This document shows, piece after piece, positions 1-8,442 of a DNA stretch of 40,418 bases. Made by a program: the position numbers and the translations under genes. The DNA is taken from contig CAYWYQ010000005.1 of assembly GCA_964462325.1 (NCBI GenBank), positions 1-40,418 of the forward strand, given 5' to 3'. The first letter of the stretch is position 1. Every line of letters starts with the position of its first letter. This DNA comes from CAYFMS01 sp964462325 (GTDB lineage: Bacteria > Patescibacteriota > Patescibacteriia > UBA9934). The notes beneath the pieces are model-generated. The model worked only from the letters and a program-made list of their open reading frames with translations. It searched no databases and was not told the DNA's origin.

Positions 1-636
1 AGTGCCTACATGACAACTGTTGGTGTATTATTGTCGGCGCGCACAAAGGATGAACAGGTATTGAAATTATTGCCAAATTTTTTCAATGCATTTCCAAACG
101 TATACGTTTTAGCAGAAGCGGAAATAAAAGATATCGAGACATATATCAATACGATTGGTATGTTTAGACAGAAGGCGAAGCACTTAAAAAAGATGGCGAG
201 GCGTATAGTCGATGTCTATGATGGAAAGGTGCCAGATTCAATGGAGGACCTGGTAACACTCGCAGGTGTAGGGAGAAAAACGGCAAGTGTTGTTTTGCCA
301 TATATGTTCAATAAACCAGCGATTGCTGTTGACGTGCATGTGCATCGTGTTGTAAATCGTCTGGGTTGGGTTGATACTAATATGCCAGCAAAAACGGAAA
401 AAGAACTTTTGAATCTTATTCCTCAATCGCTGTATCAAACCGTTAATCGTGTTTTTGTAAAATTTGGGCGGTATATTTGTACATCGAGAAAACCAAAATG
501 TTGGGCATGTCCTATTCAAGACATCTGTCCCGTGAAAAATAAAAATCTAGAAATACCAAAAAATGCTGAAGAAATTCTACAAAAGATAAAACATCAAGAG
601 GAGAACTTGCAGGCTATGCGAAGTCAGGTAATATAA
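1..636 (+). CDS. nth: Endonuclease III, 5' end cut off by the window
   Basis: DNA glycosylase/AP lyase that removes oxidised pyrimidines in base excision repair. The frame is open to base 1, and the ATG at 10 falls inside the conserved first helix (just before VLLSA), so it is not the true start; roughly 25-30 N-terminal residues are missing. Counting from that ATG, the helix-hairpin-helix LAGVGRKTAS carries the catalytic Lys, and VDVHVHR carries the catalytic Asp. The C-terminal cysteines are spaced C-x6-C-x2-C-x5-C, the family's 4Fe-4S cluster. A PAP2 gene starts 14 bp downstream on the same strand, suggesting co-transcription. Confidence 0.95.
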   Translation, partial: SAYMTTVGVLLSARTKDEQVLKLLPNFFNAFPNVYVLAEAEIKDIETYINTIGMFRQKAKHLKKMARRIVDVYDGKVPDSMEDLVTLAGVGRKTASVVLPYMFNKPAIAVDVHVHRVVNRLGWVDTNMPAKTEKELLNLIPQSLYQTVNRVFVKFGRYICTSRKPKCWACPIQDICPVKNKNLEIPKNAEEILQKIKHQEENLQAMRSQVI

Positions 637-650
637 AGAAAACTCAGAGT

Positions 651-1163
651 ATGATTCAAAATACAGATAAGCAGGTTTCATTATGGATTCATAAAAGAGG
701 AGAGAAATGGTTTTCTTTTTGGGAATTTATTTCTTTATATGGCGCCTATTTGTATGCGATGTATTTGATTGGCGTATTGTTTGCTATTCGTCCTGTAGTC
801 ATGCCTCTTATTGCAACAATTGTGTCGGTATCCGCGACATTTATTTCCTGTTTTGTCGCAAGATATATTATTAGACGTCCACGTCCGCAATTTATGAAAA
901 CGGCGTATAAACCATGGCTGAATGATTTTTCATTTCCATCGATGCATGCGGCACTCGTGTTTTCTATCGCTATTCCGCTTGTATGGATTTTACTTGAGCA
1001 AAGCACAAATTTGTTTACCGTTCTTTCTTCGATTGTCATGATCGTTCTTGCTTGCACTATTTCGCTTTCAAGAATAATGCTTGGTGTACATTATTTACTT
1101 GATATTATTGCTGGAACTATTTTAGGAACACTTATTTCATTACTTGCTCTATTCCTTCTATGA
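651..1163 (+). CDS. PAP2-family membrane phosphatase
   Basis: Integral membrane phosphatase of the PAP2/BacA-unrelated superfamily, about 170 residues. The three signature motifs are visible: RYIIRRPRP (KxxxxxxRP type), PSMHA (PSGH type) and SRIMLGVHYLLD (SRxxxxxHxxxD). Hydrophobic helices surround them. Known members dephosphorylate undecaprenyl pyrophosphate or phosphatidylglycerol phosphate; the substrate cannot be told from sequence. A separate UppP occurs at 38676, so undecaprenyl pyrophosphate recycling may be redundant, or this protein may act on another lipid. Its end overlaps the start of mltG by 4 bp, so the two are probably translationally coupled and both act at the cell envelope. 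Confidence 0.88.
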   Translation: MIQNTDKQVSLWIHKRGEKWFSFWEFISLYGAYLYAMYLIGVLFAIRPVVMPLIATIVSVSATFISCFVARYIIRRPRPQFMKTAYKPWLNDFSFPSMHAALVFSIAIPLVWILLEQSTNLFTVLSSIVMIVLACTISLSRIMLGVHYLLDIIAGTILGTLISLLALFLL

Positions 1164-2086
1164 AGAAAATAACAGGTTCTTGTTTATTTATTTTGGCATT
1201 TACCCTTGTTTTTATGATGATCTTTTGGCATCAAATTTTTCAATTTTGGGTAAAAACGCCTTCTAAAACAACAGAGGAGATCTCTTTCGTCATCGAGTCA
1301 GGAGAGGGAGTTTCATCAATTGCAGATAGACTTGAAGAGGTAGGACTGATTAAGAATGCATTTTGGTTCAAAGTATTTGCACGTTTAAGTGGTGAATCTG
1401 GAACTATTCAAGCAGGGAATTTTATCTTGCCTGTTGGATTGAGCTATCATTCGCTTATGGATGAGCTTTCCCTCGCATTTGGAGATGAGGTATCTGTCAC
1501 ATTTCCTGAGGGGAGAACTGCAGAAGAGTATGCAGAGGTCGTTACAGAAAACTTTTCGATTTCGAAAGAAGAGTGGGTAACGGCAGCAAAGCCCTATGAG
1601 GGATTCCTTTTCCCTGAAACCTATCGTTTCCCGCCAGAAGCAACCGCAGAAGATATTGTATTAAAGATGCGAAATACCTTTAATAGTAGAATTGAGAAAG
1701 AAGGAATCGAAGTAACGATGAATGATTTAATTATTGCATCCATCGTTGAAAAAGAAGCGGGTCATCATGAAGATATGCCGATTGTCGCGGGGATTTTGTA
1801 TAATAGATTAGATATAGGAATGGCACTTCAGCTGGATTCGACCCTTTTCTATGTGGTGCCATTTGGTCAATTTGATAGCTCGATAGATACCCCGTACAAT
1901 ACATATATGTATGCTGGACTACCGCCTGGGCCAATTAGCAATCCCGGAATACAGGCAATACGCGCGGCACTTGCACCAGAACCAAGTCCTTATTTCTTTT
2001 TCCTGACAACGCCGGATACGAATGAAGCCATTTATGCGGAAACCTTCGCAGAGCATTCTAGAAATGTCCAAACTTATCTTCGGTAA
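1160..2086 (+). CDS. mltG: Endolytic murein transglycosylase MltG (YceG)
   Basis: Membrane-anchored lytic transglycosylase that cuts nascent glycan strands and helps set their length. Of 308 residues, about 5-27 form the N-terminal membrane anchor. The catalytic signature IASIVEKEAG is present with its Glu, followed by the conserved AGILYNRL, LQLDSTLFY and YNTYMYAGLPPGPISNPG segments, and the protein ends at the normal family C-terminus. The start ATG overlaps the stop of the PAP2 gene in a 4-bp ATGA arrangement. This is a complete family member with no missing motif. Confidence 0.95.
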   Translation: MKKITGSCLFILAFTLVFMMIFWHQIFQFWVKTPSKTTEEISFVIESGEGVSSIADRLEEVGLIKNAFWFKVFARLSGESGTIQAGNFILPVGLSYHSLMDELSLAFGDEVSVTFPEGRTAEEYAEVVTENFSISKEEWVTAAKPYEGFLFPETYRFPPEATAEDIVLKMRNTFNSRIEKEGIEVTMNDLIIASIVEKEAGHHEDMPIVAGILYNRLDIGMALQLDSTLFYVVPFGQFDSSIDTPYNTYMYAGLPPGPISNPGIQAIRAALAPEPSPYFFFLTTPDTNEAIYAETFAEHSRNVQTYLR

Positions 2087-2087
2087 T

Positions 2088-3719
2088 ATGCGCTCTATTT
2101 TTCTTTCACTATTCTTGTTTCTTGTCTTGCCGGTCGCGGTGCAGGCGGAAGCAAATTGCATGCCGGACGATTGGCAAATCAATGCATTTCATGCCGATAT
2201 TTCTATACAGGCAGATAGAAATGTGCAGGTAGAAGAAACAATTGTTGTTGAGTATTTGTCATCAGATGTGTGCAGAGGGCTTATTCGAACGGTCCCTGTA
2301 AAATATGAGGATCAATTTGGTAGTACATTTGATTCGTCATTTCGATTCAATGGTGTCATGAAAAATGGCTTGGAAGAACCATCAAAAGTAACAAAACAGA
2401 ATAATGGGAACGATATTCGTATGCGATTCGGGGATGCGAATATGTATTTAGATCAAGGAGTATATTCGTATGAAATTTCCTATGAAGTGAGAGATGTATT
2501 TTTGTTTGGGGAGGAATTTGATGAATTTTACTGGAATGTCACCGGTTCAGATTGGGAGGTTCCAATGCAGAATGTCACGGCCTCCATTGACTTTCCAAAT
2601 GATGCAAAAATTATTCAACGGGAATGTTATACCGGTGGATATGGTTCTGAAAACCAAGAATGTAGCACGAGTTTGTCAGGTTCCGGATTGACGGTATTTG
2701 CTCAAGATTTTTTAACGGTTGCTGTTGGGATTGAAAAAGGCTCGATTCATTCTCCGACATTCCTGTATACACTTTTCTCATTTCTCTCCTCGGATTGGCC
2801 AATTTGGCCTCCATTTATCTTTGTAATACTTTCCTTTGTCTTATGGAATCGTAATGGAAAAGACAAGAGTTTGAAGCCGATTATTGCAGAATATGAACCG
2901 CCAGAAAATAAATGGGTGGCAGAGACGGCAGTACTTGCAGGAAGCTCGAATTTAAAAAAGGTGATTACAGGCATTATTGTGCAATTGGCGGTGAAGGGGT
3001 ATATAAAAATTCATATTGAACAGAAAAAGAATGGAAAGGTGAAGGAGATGACTTTTACAAAATTGAAGGATGCTGGCGCGTTGAATAAGCCATACAGTAC
3101 TGTTTTCTCTTATCTTTTCACGAAGGGAGATATGGTTACTCTTTCTGACCTGAAAAAGAGGTCTGCGACAACAAGAATGACAAAAGTTGTTACTTTTACA
3201 AAAGAGTCACTAATCAATGAGGGTCTTTTCAAAAAAGGGGAGAAGTCTACAATTCCTTACATTGTTACGGGTATTGCTTTTATTTTCATTTGGATTGGTG
3301 GATTTGTGATGCCTTTATCTATTCCTTTTTCCATCATTGCATTCATTATATGTTCAATCCTTTCGGTACATATGGAGCAGTATACAGAAATAGGATATGA
3401 GCTTGCACGAAAAGCACATGGTTTTAAACTGTTTATGCATACGGCAGAGAGGTATAGGTCAAAATGGCAGGAGAAAAAGGGAATTTTTGAAGAATATTTA
3501 CCCTATGCGATTGCATTCGGTCATACGAAGGTCTGGGCAAAAGCATTCCCAGATTTAGTATTAGAAGATCAGGAATGGATTTCAGGTGTACGCGGAATGA
3601 GTTATGCGCATTTTGCTTCTGTGATGAATCATAATATTGGAGCTGTTTCTTCTTCCGCTTCGGTACCAGTATCTAGTGGTTCGAGTAGAGGAGGGTCGGG
3701 AGGTGGAGGTTCTTGGTAG
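2088..3719 (+). CDS. DUF2207 membrane protein with Gly/Ser-rich tail
   Basis: Predicted exported membrane protein of the DUF2207 type, about 543 residues; function unknown. I chose the ATG at 2088, two bases after the mltG stop, because it gives a clean signal peptide (MRSIFLSLF... ending VQA). Upstream in-frame ATGs at 2022 and 2064 would overlap mltG. An extracytoplasmic beta-rich domain follows (about 25-225), then a membrane segment near 240-255, a cytoplasmic domain, a paired membrane hairpin around 385-425, and a tail ending in GGSGGGGSW, which is typical of the family. Likely co-transcribed with mltG. No catalytic motif is recognisable. Confidence 0.82.
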   Translation: MRSIFLSLFLFLVLPVAVQAEANCMPDDWQINAFHADISIQADRNVQVEETIVVEYLSSDVCRGLIRTVPVKYEDQFGSTFDSSFRFNGVMKNGLEEPSKVTKQNNGNDIRMRFGDANMYLDQGVYSYEISYEVRDVFLFGEEFDEFYWNVTGSDWEVPMQNVTASIDFPNDAKIIQRECYTGGYGSENQECSTSLSGSGLTVFAQDFLTVAVGIEKGSIHSPTFLYTLFSFLSSDWPIWPPFIFVILSFVLWNRNGKDKSLKPIIAEYEPPENKWVAETAVLAGSSNLKKVITGIIVQLAVKGYIKIHIEQKKNGKVKEMTFTKLKDAGALNKPYSTVFSYLFTKGDMVTLSDLKKRSATTRMTKVVTFTKESLINEGLFKKGEKSTIPYIVTGIAFIFIWIGGFVMPLSIPFSIIAFIICSILSVHMEQYTEIGYELARKAHGFKLFMHTAERYRSKWQEKKGIFEEYLPYAIAFGHTKVWAKAFPDLVLEDQEWISGVRGMSYAHFASVMNHNIGAVSSSASVPVSSGSSRGGSGGGGSW

Positions 3720-3924
3720 GACATCTTTCGCTTGAAAACTGGCGCTCTTTCCATTCAGATTTGCGAAAATATCCTCACTGTACGTTTCAGCACTGAACCG
3801 AGGTTCAACCTCGAGGTTGAACCTCGGATGTGGATAAGTAGGTCCGACCTTGAGGTCGGACCTTGGTAGCTGTTGAGTGGTAAGTAGTAAGGTTGTTGTT
3901 CTAATAATAAGGTATAATACGGAC
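3720..3924. repeat. Intergenic region with three palindromic repeat types
   Basis: No gene. It holds the core CTGTACGTTTCAG at 3778-3790 (a half-degenerate copy of an element also at 17141, 17297, 17486 and 34679), a perfect 30-bp palindrome at 3798-3827 built from GAGGTTCAACCTC and its complement, and at 3829-3865 a 37-nt unit starting TGTGGATAAGTAGG that recurs exactly or nearly at 17842-17878 and partly at 26558-26582. The promoter of tgt follows. Confidence 0.8.
3913..3918 (+). promoter_or_regulatory. -10 box of tgt, nearly leaderless
   Basis: Perfect TATAAT with only 6 nt between it and the ATG at 3925, so transcription should begin at or almost at the start codon. No Shine-Dalgarno site fits in that space. 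A TTGTTG at 3893 is too close to be a standard -35. Confidence 0.6.
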
Positions 3925-5055
3925 ATGTTTACCGTAAGAGCAAAAAATGGAAAGGCAAGGCATGGAGTGTTGTCGACAGAACATGGTGAAATCGAAACAC
4001 CATTTTTTATGCCAATAGCAACAAGGGGAGCGGTGAAGACGCTTTCATCGTTTGATATGAAGAATCTTCAATCTCAGATCATTCTTTCAAATACCTATCA
4101 TTTAATGCTAAGACCTGGTTATGATGACATGAAAAAACTTGGTGGATTACATGCATTCATGCAATGGGATGGTCCTATTTTAACGGACAGTGGGGGCTAT
4201 CAGGTTTTCAGTCTTTCGAAGATGAATAAGATCGATGATGAGGGGGTGGCATTCCAGTCCCATATAGATGGTAAAAAAATTAAACTGACACCAGAGGGGT
4301 CTATGGCTATGCAGTCTGCCATTGGGGCAGATATGATTATGCAATTCGACGATGTTGCACCAGCCGATTCGACGAAGCCAAGATTTGAAGAGGCGATGGA
4401 GCGGTCCACTGCTTGGGCGCAGCGCTGTAAGGAATCTTATAATGCAAAACAGAAATTATTCGGTATTGTTCAAGGGGGAACCTATGAGGATTTACGAGAA
4501 AAAAGTGCGCATGGACTCATGGAAATAGGCTTTGATGGGTATGCAATAGGCGGACTCTCCGTAGGGGAGCCAAGGCCGGCATCGTTCCGGATTACAAAAT
4601 TCATGGCGGATCTTTTACCGGTTGATAAGCCTCGTTATTTCATGGGTGGAGGGATGCCGGAGGAAATTGTTTACTATGTTTCTGTAGGAGTGGATATGTT
4701 TGATTGTGTTCTACCGACCCGAAATGCACGGCATGGAACAATCTTTACGTGGAAGGAAGAACCAGGGGAGGCGGTGCGAAAAGCATTTGAACGCGCACAA
4801 GAAGGGGCAAGCGATGTTATGATTGCGGACGCGCTCTATCATAAAATACAGATTACAAAAGAAGCTTTTTCTGTTGACAAGTCCCCTATCGATCCCCTAT
4901 CCGATTTACTAGAATCAAGTGCCTATTCTAAGGCATATCTCCGCCACCTATTTAAAACAAATGAAATACTCGGAATGCGGCTTGCAACAATGCAAAATAT
5001 CCGTTTTTATTTACGACTTATGTCTGAACTTCGTCATTGTATAAAGAACCGTTGA
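3925..5055 (+). CDS. tgt: tRNA-guanine transglycosylase lacking the zinc site
   Basis: Exchanges the wobble guanine of GUN tRNAs for a queuosine precursor. The 376-residue protein has the catalytic Asp pair: D88 in LTDSGGYQVFSL and D260 in FDCVLPTRNARHG. GGLSVGE and IVQGG are also intact. The C-terminal zinc motif CxCxxC...H is absent: the matching positions read S326, L328, S331 and Q357 in PIDPLSDLLESSAYSKAYLRHL...MQN. There is also an insertion of about 20 residues near 277-315. The start at 3925 fits the family N-terminus (MFTVRAKNGKARHG) and the promoter; an upstream in-frame start at 3877 would lie before the -10 box. Identity is secure; enzymatic activity without zinc is uncertain. Confidence 0.93.
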   Translation: MFTVRAKNGKARHGVLSTEHGEIETPFFMPIATRGAVKTLSSFDMKNLQSQIILSNTYHLMLRPGYDDMKKLGGLHAFMQWDGPILTDSGGYQVFSLSKMNKIDDEGVAFQSHIDGKKIKLTPEGSMAMQSAIGADMIMQFDDVAPADSTKPRFEEAMERSTAWAQRCKESYNAKQKLFGIVQGGTYEDLREKSAHGLMEIGFDGYAIGGLSVGEPRPASFRITKFMADLLPVDKPRYFMGGGMPEEIVYYVSVGVDMFDCVLPTRNARHGTIFTWKEEPGEAVRKAFERAQEGASDVMIADALYHKIQITKEAFSVDKSPIDPLSDLLESSAYSKAYLRHLFKTNEILGMRLATMQNIRFYLRLMSELRHCIKNR

Positions 5056-5085
5056 TGATTTTTATTTGAGGACGAAGGAGTCTGG

Positions 5086-5091
5086 TATACT
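5086..5091 (+). promoter_or_regulatory. Extended -10 box before the Clp operon
   Basis: TATACT preceded by TGG (extended -10) and ending 6 nt before the ATG at 5098. This again implies a leaderless or nearly leaderless transcript, here for the two-gene membrane protein/Clp operon. Confidence 0.5.
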
Positions 5092-5097
5092 AACCAT

Positions 5098-5460
5098 ATG
5101 AATTCTATGCTGCTATTTTTGCGGTATTTCTTTGTGGACTTAGCTTGGGGGATTATCCGTTGGCCTCTTTGGTGGTACACAAATGGTTTTATTTTCGTCA
5201 TAAAATGGGGGGCTTCGACCATTGATTATTACGGTAAGTCTCTTGCGGTTGGTGTTTGGGTGAAAAATATTTTTGTCCCTATGTTTGGTCAGCGTGATAT
5301 TCAAAGTAGAATTATTAGTTTTTTCATGAGGATTGTGAATATCATTTTCCGTAGCATCACATTAGGTATTTGGGCGATTATTGTGCTTATAGCAGTGCTT
5401 GTATATGTTGCACTTCCCCCACTCTTTCTTACAGGATTTGTTTATTTCTTGACGATATAA
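5098..5460 (+). CDS. Small membrane protein upstream of the Clp-like ATPase
   Basis: A 120-residue hydrophobic protein that I do not recognise as a named family. It has an N-terminal hydrophobic stretch (about 3-38, Trp-rich) and a C-terminal one (about 80-118), with a more polar middle containing a short Gln-Arg-Asp segment. Its stop lies one base before the ATG of the membrane-tethered Clp ATPase, so the two are almost certainly one operon and may form a membrane complex; that partnership is inferred from spacing only. The start is fixed by the -10 box 6 nt upstream. Confidence 0.75.
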   Translation: MNSMLLFLRYFFVDLAWGIIRWPLWWYTNGFIFVIKWGASTIDYYGKSLAVGVWVKNIFVPMFGQRDIQSRIISFFMRIVNIIFRSITLGIWAIIVLIAVLVYVALPPLFLTGFVYFLTI

Positions 5461-5461
5461 T

Positions 5462-8107
5462 ATGGATGATCTTGATCAAATCATGCAATCACTTCCTTCT
5501 GACAGATCGGGTGAATCCGTCGGTGTCTTAATCGATGGTCATTTTTGGTATTGGGAAGAACAAACGAGCACGATCGAAATTACCGCACGGAAAATAAGAG
5601 ATCGATTAAATCGTATTATTACTTTATTAGGATGGTTTGTCGGCTACGTGTTGTTGCTTGGTTTTTTTGCCCTACTCTACTTGCAATATTTAACAGATAT
5701 ATTCACAGTTGATTTTTGGAAACAAGATCGTCCAATTTACAGCATGTTCTTTTTGTCGGGACTTGTACTCATGTTCGCATGGTATCGGTCGAAGGAGAAA
5801 AAAATTCGTATAAAAGGTATGCCGAGTATCACGAAAGGGCAAAAAGCGACGGTATCAAAGGTTGCATCACTTTCGAGAGTGGAACGAAAAGAAAATATTG
5901 CTATTGTTTTAAATAAAGATGCAAGAGTTGCTATTGATAATGCATTTCATTATGCCTATAGCTCGGGACAGAAGGATGTGACACCAGTACATGTATTTTT
6001 AGGGATGATTGGGTCAAGGTCTATACGTCTCCTTTTTATGCGGCTTGGCATCACCTTCGAAAAGATGGCAGATCCAATAAAACGGCATATTGCTAAGCTT
6101 GAAAAAGGGGAAACAAGGATAGGTAGTGAAACAGAAGAAATGATCGTGCTTGCATTTGCAAATGCGGTGAATGAAAAAAGGTCTGAACTTTCTGCGATAG
6201 AGTTATTCTCGCAAGCATATGAAAAAAGCGAGTTTTTGGCAGAGTTGTTCTTTTCACTCGATGTGGAAGAGGATGAATTAAGGAATACCGTTGAATGGAT
6301 GCGGATTGATGAAATGTTATTAGAACGATATGAACGGTATCGAGAAGCGGCTGCATTCAAGTCTACAGGAACGATGAATCGTGCCTATACGGCTCTTGCA
6401 ACACCATTTCTTGATCGTGTGTCGGAAGATTTGACCGTTGCTGCGGCAAAAGGTGTATTACCTTTTCTTATTGGGCGAGAGAAAGAAATGAATGAAATGC
6501 TTCGTGTTATAGAGGGCGGAGGGAAGAGTACATTACTCATTGGACCATCTGGAGTAGGGAAAGGAGCATTGATCGCAGGACTCGCAGAACGTATGGTCGA
6601 AGAAAATGTTCCAGAAGTCTTGCAGGACAAACGACTCGTTAAAATTTCTATTCCGCATATTGTCTCTGGCGGTGAAGGTACAGCAGAGGAGCGTTTACTT
6701 TATGTGCTGCGTGAAGTTGGACAGTCCGGTAATATTATTCTTGTTATTGAAGGTATTGAGCAATTAGCTTTACAGTCAGGCCTTATTTCTGTACTTGTAA
6801 CGGAACTTGAAAAACGATATACGTTTGTGATCGCAACAACGACTCCACAGGCATTTACACAGGTAATTGAAAAGACCTCGTTATTAACGGTATTTTCTTC
6901 ATTGCGTGTAGCTGAGCCAAAACGTAAGGATGCCATTAAAGTACTTGGGTCTCGCATTGGGGGTATCGAATCGCAGAATAAGGTTATTTTTACCTATGAA
7001 GCATTGGCAGCACTTATTGATATGTCCATGCGATTCATGCATGACTCTTTCCTTCCGGATAAAGCGATTATACTTGCGCAAGAAGTAGGATTGAGTAAAG
7101 GAAAAGGTGGGGAAGATTGGCAAATGGTGACGGAACAAGATGTAGCAAAAATTGTTTCAGAAAAGACAAATATCCCTCTTGCGGATATGACGAAGGATGA
7201 AAAGTCCAAATTACTTAATTTAGAAGAGGAAATGCACAAAAGAATGGTTGGTCAGGATGATGCTGTTGCAGCGGTAGCCTCCGCTTTACGTAGAGCGCGT
7301 ACACAATTACGGTCCACGAATAGACCGATTGCGAATTTTCTCTTTTTAGGATCGACCGGTGTTGGAAAAACCGAGCTTGCAAAAACTACGGCAGCAACGT
7401 ATTTCAATAATGAAGAAGCGATGATTAGGTTTGATATGTCAGAGTATCAAGATAAGGGGTCGATTGAACGATTAATTGGCGGGACGAATCAAGCAGGACA
7501 ATTAACAGAAGCGGTCCGGAAAGCGCCGTTTTCACTTGTTTTACTCGACGAATTAGAAAAGGCACATCCAGATATTTTGAATCTATTTTTACAGGTGATG
7601 GATGATGGGCGTTTAACGGATGGGACGGGGCGAACCATTGATTTCACAAATATCATTTTGATTGCGACGAGTAATGCAGGTACGGCGTATATTCAAGACG
7701 AGGTTGCAAAAGGGACGGATATTGATGTGATTAAGAATGCATTGATGGAGAATCAGTTACGGAAGGTGTATCGCCCAGAATTTTTGAATCGTTTCGATGG
7801 TGTGATGGTATTTAAGCCACTTTCAGAAGAGGATGTGATTGCAATTGCATATTTAATGATACAAAAAACAGTGCATCGTCTAGAAAAGCAGGGTATTCAC
7901 TTTAAAGCAACGGATGAAGCAGTACATGAACTTGCGAAAAAGGGATATGATCCAAAATACGGTGCACGTCCATTGCGACGCGTCATTCAGGAAGAAGTAG
8001 ATAATGCCATTGCGGACTTTTTGCTAAAGGGTGAAGTGGGGCGACGCGACACACTTATTTTACAAACGGATGGTCAAATTACGGTCGAGAAGGCAAGTAA
8101 ACTTTAA
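5462..8107 (+). CDS. Membrane-tethered ClpC/ClpB-like AAA+ ATPase with a degenerate first ring
   Basis: An 881-residue Hsp100-type unfoldase. In order: a cytoplasmic start, two membrane segments (about 52-77 and 93-108), a Clp N-type helical domain (about 140-295), AAA ring D1 and AAA ring D2. D1 keeps a P-loop, GPSGVGKG (360-367), but its Walker B reads LVIEGIE (D to E430, catalytic E to G431), and the usual arginine-finger segment ALxRRF is replaced by LLTVFSS. D2 is intact: Walker A GSTGVGKT (630-637), Walker B LLDELE (D696, E697), sensor SNAG. There is no ClpB coiled-coil middle domain, and no VGF/IGF ClpP-docking loop before RPEFLNRF. It is therefore probably a ClpP-independent unfoldase at the membrane. 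Its operon partner is the membrane protein directly upstream. Confidence 0.9.
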   Translation: MDDLDQIMQSLPSDRSGESVGVLIDGHFWYWEEQTSTIEITARKIRDRLNRIITLLGWFVGYVLLLGFFALLYLQYLTDIFTVDFWKQDRPIYSMFFLSGLVLMFAWYRSKEKKIRIKGMPSITKGQKATVSKVASLSRVERKENIAIVLNKDARVAIDNAFHYAYSSGQKDVTPVHVFLGMIGSRSIRLLFMRLGITFEKMADPIKRHIAKLEKGETRIGSETEEMIVLAFANAVNEKRSELSAIELFSQAYEKSEFLAELFFSLDVEEDELRNTVEWMRIDEMLLERYERYREAAAFKSTGTMNRAYTALATPFLDRVSEDLTVAAAKGVLPFLIGREKEMNEMLRVIEGGGKSTLLIGPSGVGKGALIAGLAERMVEENVPEVLQDKRLVKISIPHIVSGGEGTAEERLLYVLREVGQSGNIILVIEGIEQLALQSGLISVLVTELEKRYTFVIATTTPQAFTQVIEKTSLLTVFSSLRVAEPKRKDAIKVLGSRIGGIESQNKVIFTYEALAALIDMSMRFMHDSFLPDKAIILAQEVGLSKGKGGEDWQMVTEQDVAKIVSEKTNIPLADMTKDEKSKLLNLEEEMHKRMVGQDDAVAAVASALRRARTQLRSTNRPIANFLFLGSTGVGKTELAKTTAATYFNNEEAMIRFDMSEYQDKGSIERLIGGTNQAGQLTEAVRKAPFSLVLLDELEKAHPDILNLFLQVMDDGRLTDGTGRTIDFTNIILIATSNAGTAYIQDEVAKGTDIDVIKNALMENQLRKVYRPEFLNRFDGVMVFKPLSEEDVIAIAYLMIQKTVHRLEKQGIHFKATDEAVHELAKKGYDPKYGARPLRRVIQEEVDNAIADFLLKGEVGRRDTLILQTDGQITVEKASKL

Positions 8108-8128
8108 AGAGAAAAACTTAGGTTTTCA

Positions 8129-8157
8129 TTGACATTTTTGTATTTCTTTGTTATATT
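8129..8157 (+). promoter_or_regulatory. Consensus promoter of the small membrane protein gene
   Basis: TTGACA at 8129-8134, a 17-nt spacer, and TATATT at 8152-8157. It is followed by a 35-nt leader containing GGAGG at 8183-8187, five bases before the ATG at 8193. This is one of the strongest promoters in the window. Confidence 0.75.
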
Positions 8158-8192
8158 AAACCGTCATTTTCACATATTGATTGGAGGTTGTG

Positions 8193-8393
8193 ATGACATG
8201 GTTGATTGCTTTGATGTGTTTGGTAACCGGTCTGTTGATTGGTGTCGCTGGAACGATTACTTGGACACGTGTGGAGGGTTCGGATACAGAGCAGGAGTCG
8301 GGCAGGCTGTCCTTTCTGATCAAGGGCAGGGAGGCTGGACTGGAATGGCTGCAGTCGGGGGAATTGAATTTAATACAAAAACCACCGGAATAG
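8193..8393 (+). CDS. Small single-span membrane protein (66 aa)
   Basis: An unrecognised 66-residue protein. One N-terminal hydrophobic segment (about 2-24, MTWLIALMCLVTGLLIG...) is followed by a short polar tail with acidic and basic residues. The start is decided by GGAGG at 8183-8187 with a 5-nt spacer. It stands alone between its own consensus promoter and a terminator whose stem contains the stop codon, so it is a monocistronic and probably well-expressed gene. It could be a small membrane regulator or toxin-like peptide; nothing in the sequence decides this. Confidence 0.65.
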   Translation: MTWLIALMCLVTGLLIGVAGTITWTRVEGSDTEQESGRLSFLIKGREAGLEWLQSGELNLIQKPPE

Positions 8394-8407
8394 TCTGGTG
8401 GTTTTTG
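8378..8407. terminator. Bidirectional-looking rho-independent terminator
   Basis: Stem AAACCACC / GGTGGTTT with T tracts on both strands. It contains the TAG stop of the 66-residue protein. Confidence 0.8.
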
Positions 8408-8417
8408 TTTTCCGAGC

Positions 8418-8439
8418 TTAAGTGTCGATCGACACTTAA
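8418..8439. repeat. 22-nt perfect palindrome, copy 1
   Basis: Perfect palindrome centred on CGATCG (core AAGTGTCGATCGACACTT). An inverted copy with the same flank (AAATGG side) lies at 17896-17915. It has no T tract, so it is more likely a protein-binding or repeat element than a terminator. Confidence 0.7.
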
Positions 8440-8442
8440 ATG

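Noticed and set aside
3582..3926. Minus-strand frame through the repeat block after the DUF2207 gene
   Set aside because: Made of palindromic repeats and the DUF2207 tail; no homology or start signal.
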